Assembly (NCBI RefSeq): GCF_030817655.1
Contig: NZ_JAUSZM010000003.1
Coordinates: 8,680,001 to 8,744,000, forward strand
Reading direction: 5' to 3'
Source: Streptomyces sp. V4I2
GTDB lineage: Bacteria > Actinomycetota > Actinomycetes > Streptomycetales > Streptomycetaceae
DNA length: 64,000 nt
This document shows positions 25,623 to 34,388 of the stretch, in pieces. The position numbers and the translations under genes are program-made. The notes beneath the pieces were generated by a model, which saw nothing but the letters and a program-made list of their open reading frames with translations, did no database searches and was not told where the DNA came from. Each line of letters starts with the position of its first letter. The stretch's first letter is position 1.

Positions 25623-26831
25623 ATGCGCTTCCGCCATCCCGACGGCTCCACCGTCCACCTCGCCTACTGCACCAATGTGCATCCCGCCGAAACTCTCGAC
25701 GGCGTCCTGGCCCAGCTCCGCGACCACTGCGAGCCCGTCCGACGGCGCCTCGGCCGCGACCGCCTCGGTATCGGCCTGTGGCTCGCCAGGGACGCCGCCC
25801 ACGCCCTCGTCACCGACCCGTCCGCCCTGCGCGCGCTGCGCACCGAACTCGACCGGCGCGGCCTCGAGGTCGTCACCCTCAACGGCTTCCCCTACGAGGG
25901 CTTCGGCGCCGAGGAGGTCAAGTACCGCGTGTACCGGCCGGACTGGGCCGACCCCGAACGCCTCGACCACACCACCGCCCTGGCCCGAGTCCTGGCCGGC
26001 CTCCTCCCCGACGACGTCACCGAGGGCAGCATCTCCACCCTGCCCCTGGCCTGGCGCACCGCTCTGCCGCGCACCTCCGGCACCGCGAGAGCGGACGGTA
26101 CGGCCACGGCAGCGCGCGCCGAGACGGGCCGCACCGCTCTGATCGCCCTCGCCCAACGACTGGACGCCCTGGCGGAGTTGACCGGACGCTCCATCCGCGT
26201 CGGTCTCGAACCCGAGCCCGGCTGCGTCGTCGAGACCACCGCCGACGCCATCGCCCCGCTCACCGCGATCGGCCACGACCGCATCGGCATCTGCGTCGAC
26301 ACCTGCCACCTCGCCACCTCCTTCGAAGACCCGCACACCGCCCTGGAGGCGCTCACCCACGCCGGTATCCCCGTCGTCAAATCCCAGCTCTCGGCCGCCC
26401 TGCACGCCGAACACCCCCATCTCCCCGAGGTCCGCGAGGCCCTGGCAGCCTTCGACGAACCCCGCTTCCTGCACCAGACCCGCACCCCCACCGCCGCAGG
26501 CCTCCGCGGCACCGACGACCTCGGCGAGGCCCTCAAGGGCGACACGCTTCCCGACGGGGCCCCCTGGCGCGCCCACTTCCATGTCCCGCTGCACGCGGCA
26601 CCCACCGCGCCCCTCACCTCCACGCTCCCCGTCCTGAAGGCCGCCCTGACCCGGCTCGTCGGCGGCCCGCGCCCGCTCACCCACCACCTCGAGGTCGAGA
26701 CCTACACCTGGCAGGCGCTCCCGCCCGAGCTGCGGCCCCGCGCCCGTGCCCAGCTCGCCGACGGCATCGCCGCCGAACTCACCCTCGCCCGCGACCTGTT
26801 GACGGACCTCGGCCTGAAGGAGCTCCCATGA
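25623..26831 (+). CDS. eboE: Metabolite traffic protein EboE (TIM-barrel)
   Basis: 402 residues. The N-terminus MRFRHPDGSTVHLAYCTNVHPAETLDGVLAQL and YRPDWADPERLDHTTALARVLAGLLP are characteristic of the EboE group. The barrel's metal site shows GLEPEPGCVVETTAD, RIGICVDTCHLATSFEDP and HFHVPLH. It starts at an ATG 3 bp after the TatD-like gene and ends in an ATGA overlap with the phosphodiesterase. EboE is implicated in moving precursors of secondary metabolites across the cytoplasmic membrane in cyanobacteria; here the cargo is unknown. Confidence 0.83.
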   Translation: MRFRHPDGSTVHLAYCTNVHPAETLDGVLAQLRDHCEPVRRRLGRDRLGIGLWLARDAAHALVTDPSALRALRTELDRRGLEVVTLNGFPYEGFGAEEVKYRVYRPDWADPERLDHTTALARVLAGLLPDDVTEGSISTLPLAWRTALPRTSGTARADGTATAARAETGRTALIALAQRLDALAELTGRSIRVGLEPEPGCVVETTADAIAPLTAIGHDRIGICVDTCHLATSFEDPHTALEALTHAGIPVVKSQLSAALHAEHPHLPEVREALAAFDEPRFLHQTRTPTAAGLRGTDDLGEALKGDTLPDGAPWRAHFHVPLHAAPTAPLTSTLPVLKAALTRLVGGPRPLTHHLEVETYTWQALPPELRPRARAQLADGIAAELTLARDLLTDLGLKELP

Positions 26832-28225
26832 GCACCCACCGGACCACTCCGGGCCCGACCCCCCTCCTCGTCCTCGACGTCGTCGGTCTCACCCCCCGCC
26901 TCCTCGACCACATGCCCCACCTCAAGGCACTCGCCCGGTCCGGCTCCCGCGCGCCGCTCGGGACCGTCCTGCCCGCCGTCACCTGCGCCGCCCAGTCCAC
27001 GTTCCTGACCGGCACCCACCCCTGCGAGCACGGCATCGTCGGCAACGGCTGGTACTTCCGCGAACTCGGCGACGTACTCCTGTGGCGTCAGCACAACGGT
27101 CTCGTCGCCGGAGACAAACTCTGGGACGCCGCCCGCCGCGCGCACCCCGGCTACACCGTCGCCAACATCTGCTGGTGGTACGCCATGGGCGCCGACACCG
27201 ACATCACCCTCACCCCCCGTCCCATCTACTACGCCGACGGCCGCAAGGAACCCGACTGCTACACCCGGCCCGCCGACCTCCACGACGAACTCACCGAGAA
27301 ACTCGGCACCTTCCCCCTCTTCCACTTCTGGGGACCCGGCGCGGACCTGGTCTCCAGCCGCTGGATCATCGACGCGACCCGGCATGTCATCCGCACCCGC
27401 CGACCCGACCTGACGCTCTGCTACCTCCCCCATCTCGACTACGACCTGCAGCGGTACGGTCCCGACGACCCGCGCTCCCTCAAGGCGGCCGCCGACCTCG
27501 ACGCGGCGCTGGCTCCGCTCCTGGACGACGCCCGCGCCGAGGGCCGTACCGTCGTCGCCCTGTCCGAGTACGGCATCACCCGCGTGGACCGGCCCGTCGA
27601 CATCAACCGCGCCCTGCGCCGCGCCGGTCTGCTGGAGGTGCACACGCAGGACGGCATGGAGTACCTCGACCCGATGGCCTCCCGCGCCTTCGCGGTCGCC
27701 GACCACCAGATCGCGCACGTCTACGTCCGCCGGCCGGAAGACCTCGACGCGACCCGGGCCGCCCTCGACGGCCTGCCCGGCATCGAGCAACTCCTGGACG
27801 ACGAGGGCAAGAAGGCCCATCACCTCGACCATCCGCGCTCCGGCGAACTCGTCGCCGTGGCGGAGCCGGACGCCTGGTTCACGTACTACTACTGGCTCGA
27901 CGACGCCCGCGCGCCCGACTTCGCGCGACTGGTCGAGATCCACCGCAAACCCGGCTACGACCCGGTCGAACTCTTCATGGACCCGCTCGACCCCTACGTG
28001 AAGGTGAAGGCGGCCACGGCACTGGCCCGCAAGAAGCTCGGCATGCGCTACCGCATGGCAGTCGTGCCCCTGGACCCCTCACCTATTCGCGGCAGCCACG
28101 GCCGCCTCCCCGAGAGCGACGACGACGGTCCGCTCCTCATCTGCTCCACCCCCCGCGCTGTCGGCGACCGCGTAGCGGCCACCGATGTGAAAGCACTGCT
28201 GCTCCAACTGGCCGGTCTCGGCTGA
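26828..28225 (+). CDS. eboF: Alkaline phosphatase-superfamily phosphodiesterase/nucleotide pyrophosphatase (EboF-like)
   Basis: 465 residues. The N-terminus LVLDVVGLTPRLLDHMPHLKALARSG leads to the nucleophile region VTCAAQSTFLTGTHPCEHGIVGNGWY, where a Thr is the expected nucleophile of NPP-type enzymes. Further metal ligands are in LPHLDYDLQRYGPDDPR, SEYGITRVD and ADHQIAHVYV. No signal peptide is seen, so it is cytoplasmic. It ends the coupled Ebo-like run; hydrolysis of a nucleotide- or phosphate-linked intermediate is the family expectation. An 88-bp gap follows before the next gene. Confidence 0.85.
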   Translation: MSTHRTTPGPTPLLVLDVVGLTPRLLDHMPHLKALARSGSRAPLGTVLPAVTCAAQSTFLTGTHPCEHGIVGNGWYFRELGDVLLWRQHNGLVAGDKLWDAARRAHPGYTVANICWWYAMGADTDITLTPRPIYYADGRKEPDCYTRPADLHDELTEKLGTFPLFHFWGPGADLVSSRWIIDATRHVIRTRRPDLTLCYLPHLDYDLQRYGPDDPRSLKAAADLDAALAPLLDDARAEGRTVVALSEYGITRVDRPVDINRALRRAGLLEVHTQDGMEYLDPMASRAFAVADHQIAHVYVRRPEDLDATRAALDGLPGIEQLLDDEGKKAHHLDHPRSGELVAVAEPDAWFTYYYWLDDARAPDFARLVEIHRKPGYDPVELFMDPLDPYVKVKAATALARKKLGMRYRMAVVPLDPSPIRGSHGRLPESDDDGPLLICSTPRAVGDRVAATDVKALLLQLAGLG

Positions 28226-28252
28226 CCGGCCCCGTCCGACCTGTCTCTTGCG

Positions 28253-28265
28253 ACTGGTCACCAGT
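28253..28265. promoter_or_regulatory. Short palindrome upstream of secreted TIM-barrel gene
   Basis: ACTGGTCACCAGT is a perfect 6-bp inverted repeat around a central C, 49-61 bp upstream of the next start codon. It could be an operator for a separate promoter of the secreted barrel protein; it could equally be chance. Confidence 0.3.
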
Positions 28266-28313
28266 GAAGCACTCACCACTGACAACACCCTGCGATCTTG
28301 AGGAGTTCCAGGC

Positions 28314-29366
28314 ATGAGCCGCATGTCCCAGACCGACCCCGAACTCACCCACCGCCTCACCAGACGAGGCATGCTCGGCGTCGCCGCCGGAAGCACCGTC
28401 GCCGCGCTGCTCGGCGCCGCCGCGGCCCCCGCCACCGCCGCCACCGAGACCACGACCGCCGCCGAGACCGCCGCCGGCGGCCGAGGCCGTCCCGTTCTGC
28501 CGCCCGGCCGGCTCGGCATCCAGCTGTACAGCCTGCGGGACAAGGTCTCCACGCTGGGCTTCGCCCCCGTCTTCGCCGAACTGGAGAAGTACGGCTACGA
28601 CGAGGTCGAGTTCGCCGGATACACCCAGGGCTCGGCCGGTCCGATCACGCTCGCGCAGCTCAAGCGGCTGGCCCGGAACCACGGCCTGAACCCGATCGGC
28701 AGCCACGTCGGCTACTACTCCAGCGACCCGAACGCCTACACCTTCGCCCAGAACCTCACCAAGGTCCTCGACGACGCCCAGGCCCTCGGCCTCAAGCACA
28801 TCGGCACCGCCGCGGGACCGTTCCGCTACGGCTCGACCGTCGACGCGTGGAAGCGCGCGGCCGAGGACTTCAACACCTACGGTGCGGCGGCCAGGGCGCG
28901 CGGCATGAAGTTCTACCAGCACAACCACTCCGAGGAGTTCTCCTTCGCCACCGACAACCCCAAGGTCCGCCTCTACGACGTGCTGCTCGCCGAGACCGAC
29001 CCCGACCTCGTGTTCCTGGAGATGGACATCTTCTGGGCGTACTCGGGCCAGTTCCGCTTCTCCAAGCGGCCCGACGGCACGCCCGCGCCCTTCGAACCCC
29101 TCGACTACGTGCTCAAGCAGCCCCACCGCTACCCGCTCTTCCACGTCAAGGACGGGGAGAGCGACCCGTCGAACCAGTACGGCTACCGCATGACCGACGT
29201 CGGTGACGGCGACATCGACTACCAGCGGTTCATCTCCGCCGTGACCCGGCTGCGCGGCGAACGACTCGCCCACCACTGGCAGGCCGAGCACGACAACCCG
29301 ACCGAGTCCTTCACCTTCGCGCGGCGTTCGAGCGCGCATCTGCACTCACTGCGCGAGAAGTGCTGA
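28314..29366 (+). CDS. Tat-exported sugar phosphate isomerase/epimerase-like TIM-barrel protein
   Basis: 350 residues. The N-terminus TRRGMLGVAAGSTVAALLGAA has a twin-arginine motif followed by a hydrophobic core and Ala-rich cleavage region ending PATAAT, so it should be exported folded. The barrel begins RLGIQLYSLRDKVS and includes YDEVEFAGYTQ, KFYQHNHSEEF, LEMDIFWAYSGQF, FHVKDGE and HHWQAEHDNP. This is the secreted AP_endonuc_2 class frequently found with keto-sugar enzymes. ATG 28314 follows GAGGAG. It follows the Ebo-like operon but may use its own promoter; it could instead serve the extracellular sugar pathway at 16.9-20.8 kb. Confidence 0.85.
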   Translation: MSRMSQTDPELTHRLTRRGMLGVAAGSTVAALLGAAAAPATAATETTTAAETAAGGRGRPVLPPGRLGIQLYSLRDKVSTLGFAPVFAELEKYGYDEVEFAGYTQGSAGPITLAQLKRLARNHGLNPIGSHVGYYSSDPNAYTFAQNLTKVLDDAQALGLKHIGTAAGPFRYGSTVDAWKRAAEDFNTYGAAARARGMKFYQHNHSEEFSFATDNPKVRLYDVLLAETDPDLVFLEMDIFWAYSGQFRFSKRPDGTPAPFEPLDYVLKQPHRYPLFHVKDGESDPSNQYGYRMTDVGDGDIDYQRFISAVTRLRGERLAHHWQAEHDNPTESFTFARRSSAHLHSLREKC

Positions 29367-29377
29367 CGGCTCCACCC

Positions 29378-29420
29378 GCATGAGGCGGCCCTCCCCGGAT
29401 CGGGGAGGGCCGCCTCATGC
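29378..29420. terminator. Strong bidirectional terminator between convergent genes
   Basis: A perfect 20-bp inverted repeat (left arm 29378-29397, right arm 29401-29420) with a GAT loop; the arms contain GAGGCGGCCCTCCCC and its complement. It sits between the convergent secreted barrel gene and OFA transporter and can terminate both. Confidence 0.8.
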
Positions 29421-29478
29421 GTGCCGGCTCATACCGCCACACGGCCTCGTGAACGCCGTTCCGGCGTCCGCCGGCACG

Positions 29479-30867
29479 TCACGCCATCTCCTCGCCGAGC
29501 GGGTGCGGGTTGGGAGCGATGCGCCGGGCCTGCGGCCTGTCCGGTGCCTTGAGGAAGAGCGCCAGGACCGCGGAGGCCAGACCGATGGAGCCCGCGATGA
29601 CGAACGCGCCCTCGTAGTCCCACGCGTGGACCACGACCGCGCCCATCCCGGCCCCCACGAGCCCGGAGATCAGCTTCGAGCTGTAGACGATGCCGTAGTT
29701 GGAGGCGTTGTTGTTCTCACCGAAGTAGTCCGCGGTCATGGCCGCGAACAGCGGGAAGATCGCGCCGCCGCCGAACCCGGAGACCATGGAGCAGAACAGG
29801 AAGAACGGCATGCTGCCCATCTGGCCGGAGATCAGCACCCCGAACTGCGCGGTCCCCAGCACCAGACACACGATGATCAGTGTGTTGCGGCGCCCGAACT
29901 TGTCGGAGATCCAGCCGATGACCCCGCGCCCGGTGCCGTTGACGATGGCCTTCAGGGACATCGCCGTGGCCACGATCCCGCCCGCGAAGCCCATGTCCTT
30001 GCCGAACGGCACCTGGAAGGCGATGCCGAAGATGTTGATGCCGGCCGTGCACAGCAGACAGAACCACATCATCCACAGCACGGGCGTGCGGGCGGCCTCC
30101 TTCGGTGTGTACTGCTTGACCGCCGGCGGGTTCTTCTCCAGTGCCCGGCGGATCTTCGGGTCGTCGGTCTGCCGCAGCGGGTCGACGTTCGCGGGCCACC
30201 AGTTCTTCGGCGGGTCCTTGAAGAACCACCCGGCGAACGCGACGACCGCGCAGCAGATGACACCCACCATCACCAGGACGACCTCGTAGTTGCTCAGGTC
30301 CATGTACGAGGTGAACAGGAAGACGAAGGGCACCGATCCGTAGGCGAAGCCGCCGTTGACCATGCCGGTCTTGCCGCCCTTGCGCTCCGGATACCACTTG
30401 CCGACCATGTTCACGCAGGTCGCGTAGACGAGGCCGGCGCCGATGCCGCTGAACATGCCGAAACCGATGTAGGCGACGATCACGTGCGGCGCGAAAGCCA
30501 ACGAGATGTAGCCGCAGATCGTGCCGAACGCGCCGAGCATCATCGCGTACCGCGCGGGGAGCCTGCCGCTCTCGCGCAGCTGCCCGGCGGGGAAGGCGAC
30601 GGCGGCCTGGAAGAACACCCAGACGCCCATCAGCCAGAAGATGTGCCCGCTGTTCCACAGGTGGGCCTCGTGCAGGGTGTCCTCGGCGGAGGTGAACGCG
30701 TACTCCGAGGAGCTGATCCCCATCATGCCGATCCACGGGAAGAGCACCATGGTCCATCGTGGCCGGCCCATGATGTCCCGGTCGGTCTCGCCGATCCGGT
30801 ACAGGCGGCCGTTGCGGTCCGTCACCTCCCTGTAGGGGACGGGTGTGGAGAAGTCGGTGGTTGTCAT
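29479..30867 (-). CDS. OFA-family MFS transporter (oxalate/formate type), second copy
   Basis: 462-residue major facilitator with about 12 helices. The N-terminal region RWTMVLFPWIGMMGISSSEYAFTSAEDTLHEAHLWNSGHIFWLMGVWVFFQA and the A-loop FPAGQLRESGRLPAR identify the OFA-like group; YFGENNNASNYGIVYSSKLISGLVGAGMGA follows near the C-terminus. ATG 30867 is preceded by AAGGGGTG; an upstream extension would be non-membrane. Unlike the transporter at 4966 no small-subunit gene follows. It is last in the leftward oxalyl-CoA/formyl-CoA run (120 bp after the acyl-CoA synthetase), so oxalate, formate or a related carboxylate is the likely substrate. Confidence 0.85.
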   Translation of the reverse strand: MTTTDFSTPVPYREVTDRNGRLYRIGETDRDIMGRPRWTMVLFPWIGMMGISSSEYAFTSAEDTLHEAHLWNSGHIFWLMGVWVFFQAAVAFPAGQLRESGRLPARYAMMLGAFGTICGYISLAFAPHVIVAYIGFGMFSGIGAGLVYATCVNMVGKWYPERKGGKTGMVNGGFAYGSVPFVFLFTSYMDLSNYEVVLVMVGVICCAVVAFAGWFFKDPPKNWWPANVDPLRQTDDPKIRRALEKNPPAVKQYTPKEAARTPVLWMMWFCLLCTAGINIFGIAFQVPFGKDMGFAGGIVATAMSLKAIVNGTGRGVIGWISDKFGRRNTLIIVCLVLGTAQFGVLISGQMGSMPFFLFCSMVSGFGGGAIFPLFAAMTADYFGENNNASNYGIVYSSKLISGLVGAGMGAVVVHAWDYEGAFVIAGSIGLASAVLALFLKAPDRPQARRIAPNPHPLGEEMA

Positions 30868-30987
30868 GTGTCTCGCACCCCTTGCGTCGAAAGCTCTGGC
30901 CAGCGCCCCCTGTCCAATGCCTTTCGTGTGCGCACGGGTCCCGGGCCGGCCGACGCGCACCGTCGGCCGGCCCCGCACCGGTTCACC

Positions 30988-33132
30988 TCATGAACGGCCC
31001 CCCAACAGTCCAGCCGCGCGCGCCCAGCGGTACTTGGCGCCGAGTACGGCCACCGGCTTCTCGGTCGTGTACGGGTACGCCACGACCCCGCGCTCGTACA
31101 GGTACTGGCAGGCCTCCTCGACCTCGACGTCGCCCGCCAGCGACGCCACCACCGGCTTCTCGATGCCGCGCTCCCGGAACTCGGCCACCACGCGCGCGGT
31201 GAGCTCCGCGAAGACCATCGGGGGAGTGACGATGGTGTGCCAGTAGCCGAGGACCAGCGCGTGGATGCGCGGGTCCTCCAGACCCAGCCGGATCGTCGCC
31301 TCGTACGTCGACGGCGGCTCGCCCCCGGTGATGTCCACCGGGTTGCCCGCGGCCCCGAAGGGCGGGATGAAGGTCCGGAAGGACGCGTCCAGGTCCGGCG
31401 GGATCTCCATCAGGGTGAGGCCGTTGTCGGTCACCGCGTCGGACAGCAGCACCCCGCTGCCGCCCGCCCCGGTGATGATCACGACGTTGTCCCCCTGAGG
31501 GGTGGGAAGCACCGGCAACGCGCGCGCGTACTCCAGCATCTCGTTCAGCCCGGGCGCCCGGATGACCCCGGCCTGCCGCAGGATGTCGTCGTACACGGCG
31601 TCGTCGCCCGCCAGGGCTCCGGTGTGCGATCCGGCGGCCTTCGCGCCGGCCGCGGTACGTCCCGCCTTCAGGACGACGACCGGCTTCTTCGGTACGGTCG
31701 CCCGCGCGGCCTCGACGAAGGCGCGCCCGTCCTTGAGGTCCTCCAGGTGCATCGCGATGCACTCGGTGTTCGGGTCCTCGCCGAACCAGGTCAGCAGGTC
31801 GTCCTCGTCCAGGTCCGACTTGTTGCCGAGGCCGACGATCGCCGACACGCCCGTCTTGGTGGTCCGGGCGAAGCCCAGGATGGCCATCCCGATGCCACCG
31901 GACTGAGAGGTCAGCGCCACCCCGCCCTTCACGTCGTACGGTGTGCAGAACGTGGCGCACAGGTCCTGCCACGTCGAGTAGTAGCCGTAGATGTTCGGCC
32001 CGAGCAGCCGGACCCCGTGCCGTTCGCCGATCGCCACGATCTCGTCCTGGAGTTCGTGCTCGCCGGTCTCCGCGAACCCGGAGGGGATCAGCACGGCGTT
32101 CGGGATCTTCTTGCGTCCCACCTCCTCCAGGGCCGAGGCCACGAACTTGGCGGGGATCGCGAAGACCGCCACATCCACCTCACCGGGAACGTCGGTGACA
32201 CTCTTGTACGCCTTGCGGCCGAGAATGTCATCGGCCTTGGGGTTCACCGGATGGATCTCCCCGGCGAAGCCGCCGTCGATGAGGTTGCGCATCACGGAGT
32301 TGCCGATCTTGCCCTGTTCGTTGGAGGCACCGATCACGGCGACCGAACGGGGCTCCATCAGTCGGCGCATGGAGGTGAGGATCTCCTCGCGCGTGTACGT
32401 CGGCCGGGGCTTCGGCAGGGACTCGGCGAGGATGACCCTGATGTCGGCCGCGACCGCGCTCTGCGGCGTGGCGATCACCGGGTTGAGGTCAACCTCCGCG
32501 ATCTCCGGGAAGTCCGCGACCAGTTGGGACACCCTGCGGATCTGCTCGGCGATCGCCCACCGGTCCACGGCGGGCGCCCCGCGCACCCCGCGCAGGATCT
32601 CCGCCGCACGGATGGAGTCCAGCATGGACAGCGCCTCGTCGGCCTCCAATGGCGCGAGCCGGAACGTGACGTCCTTGAGGACCTCGACCAGCACCCCGCC
32701 GAGCCCGAAGGCCACCACCTTCCCGAAGGTCGGATCGGTCACCGCGCCGACGATGACCTCCTGCCCCTTGGGCAGCAGTTCCTGGATCTGTACGCCCTCG
32801 ATACGGGCTTCGGCGCTGTACGCACGCGCGTTGCCGATGATCTCGTGGAACGCGGCCCGTACGTCGGCCGAGCCCTCGACGCCCACGATCACACCGCCGG
32901 CGTCGGTCTTGTGCAGGATGTCCGGCGAGACGATCTTCATCACCACGGGCCCGCCGAAGCGCGCCGCGTACGCCACCGCCTCGTCGACGTCGGTCGCCAG
33001 CTCCTCACCCGGTACGGCGATCCCGTACGCGTCGGCGATCACCTTGCCCTCGGGCGCGGTCAGCGCCGTCCGGCCCTCGGCGCGCACGGTGTCGAGGAGC
33101 GTGCGCACCCTCACATGGCGGTCTTCGGCCAT
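30988..33132 (-). CDS. NDP-forming acyl-CoA synthetase (acetate-CoA ligase family)
   Basis: 714 residues. Domain order is an ATP-grasp half (about 20-235; VVMKIVSPDILHKTDAGGV, EVDLNPVI), then a CoA-binding domain (about 260-385; PRSVAVIGASNEQGKIGN, GPNIYGYYS) and succinyl-CoA-ligase-like domains with the phosphohistidine region AGSHTGALAG. Enzymes of this group make acyl-CoA from an acid, ATP and CoA with a phosphohistidine relay. A GTG one codon upstream (33135) is equally possible; GGAG lies before both. It starts right at the stop of formyl-CoA transferase. It could activate oxalate or another acid for the pathway, or recover energy from an acyl-CoA. Substrate is inference. Confidence 0.83.
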   Translation of the reverse strand: MAEDRHVRVRTLLDTVRAEGRTALTAPEGKVIADAYGIAVPGEELATDVDEAVAYAARFGGPVVMKIVSPDILHKTDAGGVIVGVEGSADVRAAFHEIIGNARAYSAEARIEGVQIQELLPKGQEVIVGAVTDPTFGKVVAFGLGGVLVEVLKDVTFRLAPLEADEALSMLDSIRAAEILRGVRGAPAVDRWAIAEQIRRVSQLVADFPEIAEVDLNPVIATPQSAVAADIRVILAESLPKPRPTYTREEILTSMRRLMEPRSVAVIGASNEQGKIGNSVMRNLIDGGFAGEIHPVNPKADDILGRKAYKSVTDVPGEVDVAVFAIPAKFVASALEEVGRKKIPNAVLIPSGFAETGEHELQDEIVAIGERHGVRLLGPNIYGYYSTWQDLCATFCTPYDVKGGVALTSQSGGIGMAILGFARTTKTGVSAIVGLGNKSDLDEDDLLTWFGEDPNTECIAMHLEDLKDGRAFVEAARATVPKKPVVVLKAGRTAAGAKAAGSHTGALAGDDAVYDDILRQAGVIRAPGLNEMLEYARALPVLPTPQGDNVVIITGAGGSGVLLSDAVTDNGLTLMEIPPDLDASFRTFIPPFGAAGNPVDITGGEPPSTYEATIRLGLEDPRIHALVLGYWHTIVTPPMVFAELTARVVAEFRERGIEKPVVASLAGDVEVEEACQYLYERGVVAYPYTTEKPVAVLGAKYRWARAAGLLGGRS

Positions 33133-33136
33133 CACG

Positions 33137-34378
33137 TCAGATCACTCCGTTCGACTTGAGCAGGCGCAGCTCCTCGTCGCCGAGACCGAGCTCGCCGACG
33201 TAGACCTGTTCGTTGTGCTCGCCCAGCAGCGGTGAACTGCTCACCTCGACGGGGGAGTCGGAGAGCTTCAGCGGGCTGCCCACGGTCACGAACTCGCCCC
33301 GCTCGGGGTGCGGCACGGTGACGACCATCTCGTTGGCGACCAGCGACCGGTCCTCGATGATCTCCTTGGTGGACAGGATCGGCCCGCACGGGATGTTGTG
33401 GGCGTTGAGCTTCTCCAGCACCTCCCACTTCGGGAGCGTGGCGGACCACTCCTCGATCAGCTGGAACATCTTGCCCAGCTTGGGCAGCCGGGCCTCCGGC
33501 GACGCCCACTCGGGGTCGTCGGCCAGCTCGGGCCGGCCGATGAGCTCGCTGAGCGGCCGCCAGCCGACGGGCTGCACGATGACGTACACGTAGTCGTTCG
33601 GCCCGCCCGGCGCGCACTTGACCGCCCAGCCGGGCTGGCCGCCGCCGGAGGCGTTCCCGGACCGGGGAACCTCGTCGCCGAAGTCGTCGTTGGGATATTC
33701 AGCGAGCGGGCCGTGTGCCAGGCGCTGCTGGTCGCGCAGCTTCACCCGGCAGAGGTTGAGCACAGCGTGCTGCATGGCCACATTGACCCGCTGACCGCGC
33801 CCGGTGTTCTCCCGCTGGTACAGCGCCGCGAGAATCCCCGCCACGGCGTGGACGCCCGTGCCCGAGTCCCCGATCTGGGCCCCCGTCGCCAGCGGCGGCC
33901 CGTCCTCGAAACCGGTGGTCGACATCGACCCGCCCATGGCCTGAGCGACGACCTCGTACGCCTTGAAGTTGGTGTACGGGCCGTCCCCGAACCCCTTGAT
34001 GGAGGCATAGACGATCCGCGGATTGATCTCCTGGATGCGGTCCCAGGTGAAGCCCATGCGGTCGACCGCGCCCGGTCCGAAGTTCTCGACCATGACGTCG
34101 GAGCGCCGGATCAGCTCGGTGAGGATCTCCTTGCCGCGCTCGGTCTTGGTGTTGAGGGTGATGCTGCGCTTGTTGCAGTTGAGCATCGTGAAGTAGAGGG
34201 AGTCGACGTCCGGCAGGTCGCGCAACTGCTTGCGCGTGATGTCACCGGTCGGCGCCTCCAGCTTGACGACGTCCGCGCCGAGCCAGGCGAGGAGTTGGGT
34301 CGCGGAGGGTCCGGACTGGACGTGCGTCATGTCCAGGACGCGGATGCCTTCAAGTGCCTTGGTGGACGTACCAGTCAT
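33137..34378 (-). CDS. frc: CoA transferase family III, formyl-CoA:oxalate CoA-transferase type
   Basis: 413 residues. The N-terminus ALEGIRVLDMTHVQSGPSATQLLAWLGADVVKLEAP is the family signature. D171 in QIGDSGTG corresponds to the catalytic aspartate of Oxalobacter Frc, and the glycine loop GGGQPGW follows. The family moves CoA from formyl-CoA (or succinyl-CoA) to oxalate. ATG 34378 follows GAGGTG, 10 bp after the decarboxylase-like gene. With that gene next door the formyl-CoA/oxalyl-CoA cycle is the best fit; succinyl-CoA made by the divergent sucCD pair could prime it. Other family III acids cannot be excluded from sequence alone. Confidence 0.83.
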   Translation of the reverse strand: MTGTSTKALEGIRVLDMTHVQSGPSATQLLAWLGADVVKLEAPTGDITRKQLRDLPDVDSLYFTMLNCNKRSITLNTKTERGKEILTELIRRSDVMVENFGPGAVDRMGFTWDRIQEINPRIVYASIKGFGDGPYTNFKAYEVVAQAMGGSMSTTGFEDGPPLATGAQIGDSGTGVHAVAGILAALYQRENTGRGQRVNVAMQHAVLNLCRVKLRDQQRLAHGPLAEYPNDDFGDEVPRSGNASGGGQPGWAVKCAPGGPNDYVYVIVQPVGWRPLSELIGRPELADDPEWASPEARLPKLGKMFQLIEEWSATLPKWEVLEKLNAHNIPCGPILSTKEIIEDRSLVANEMVVTVPHPERGEFVTVGSPLKLSDSPVEVSSSPLLGEHNEQVYVGELGLGDEELRLLKSNGVI

Positions 34379-34388
34379 CGGGGGCACC

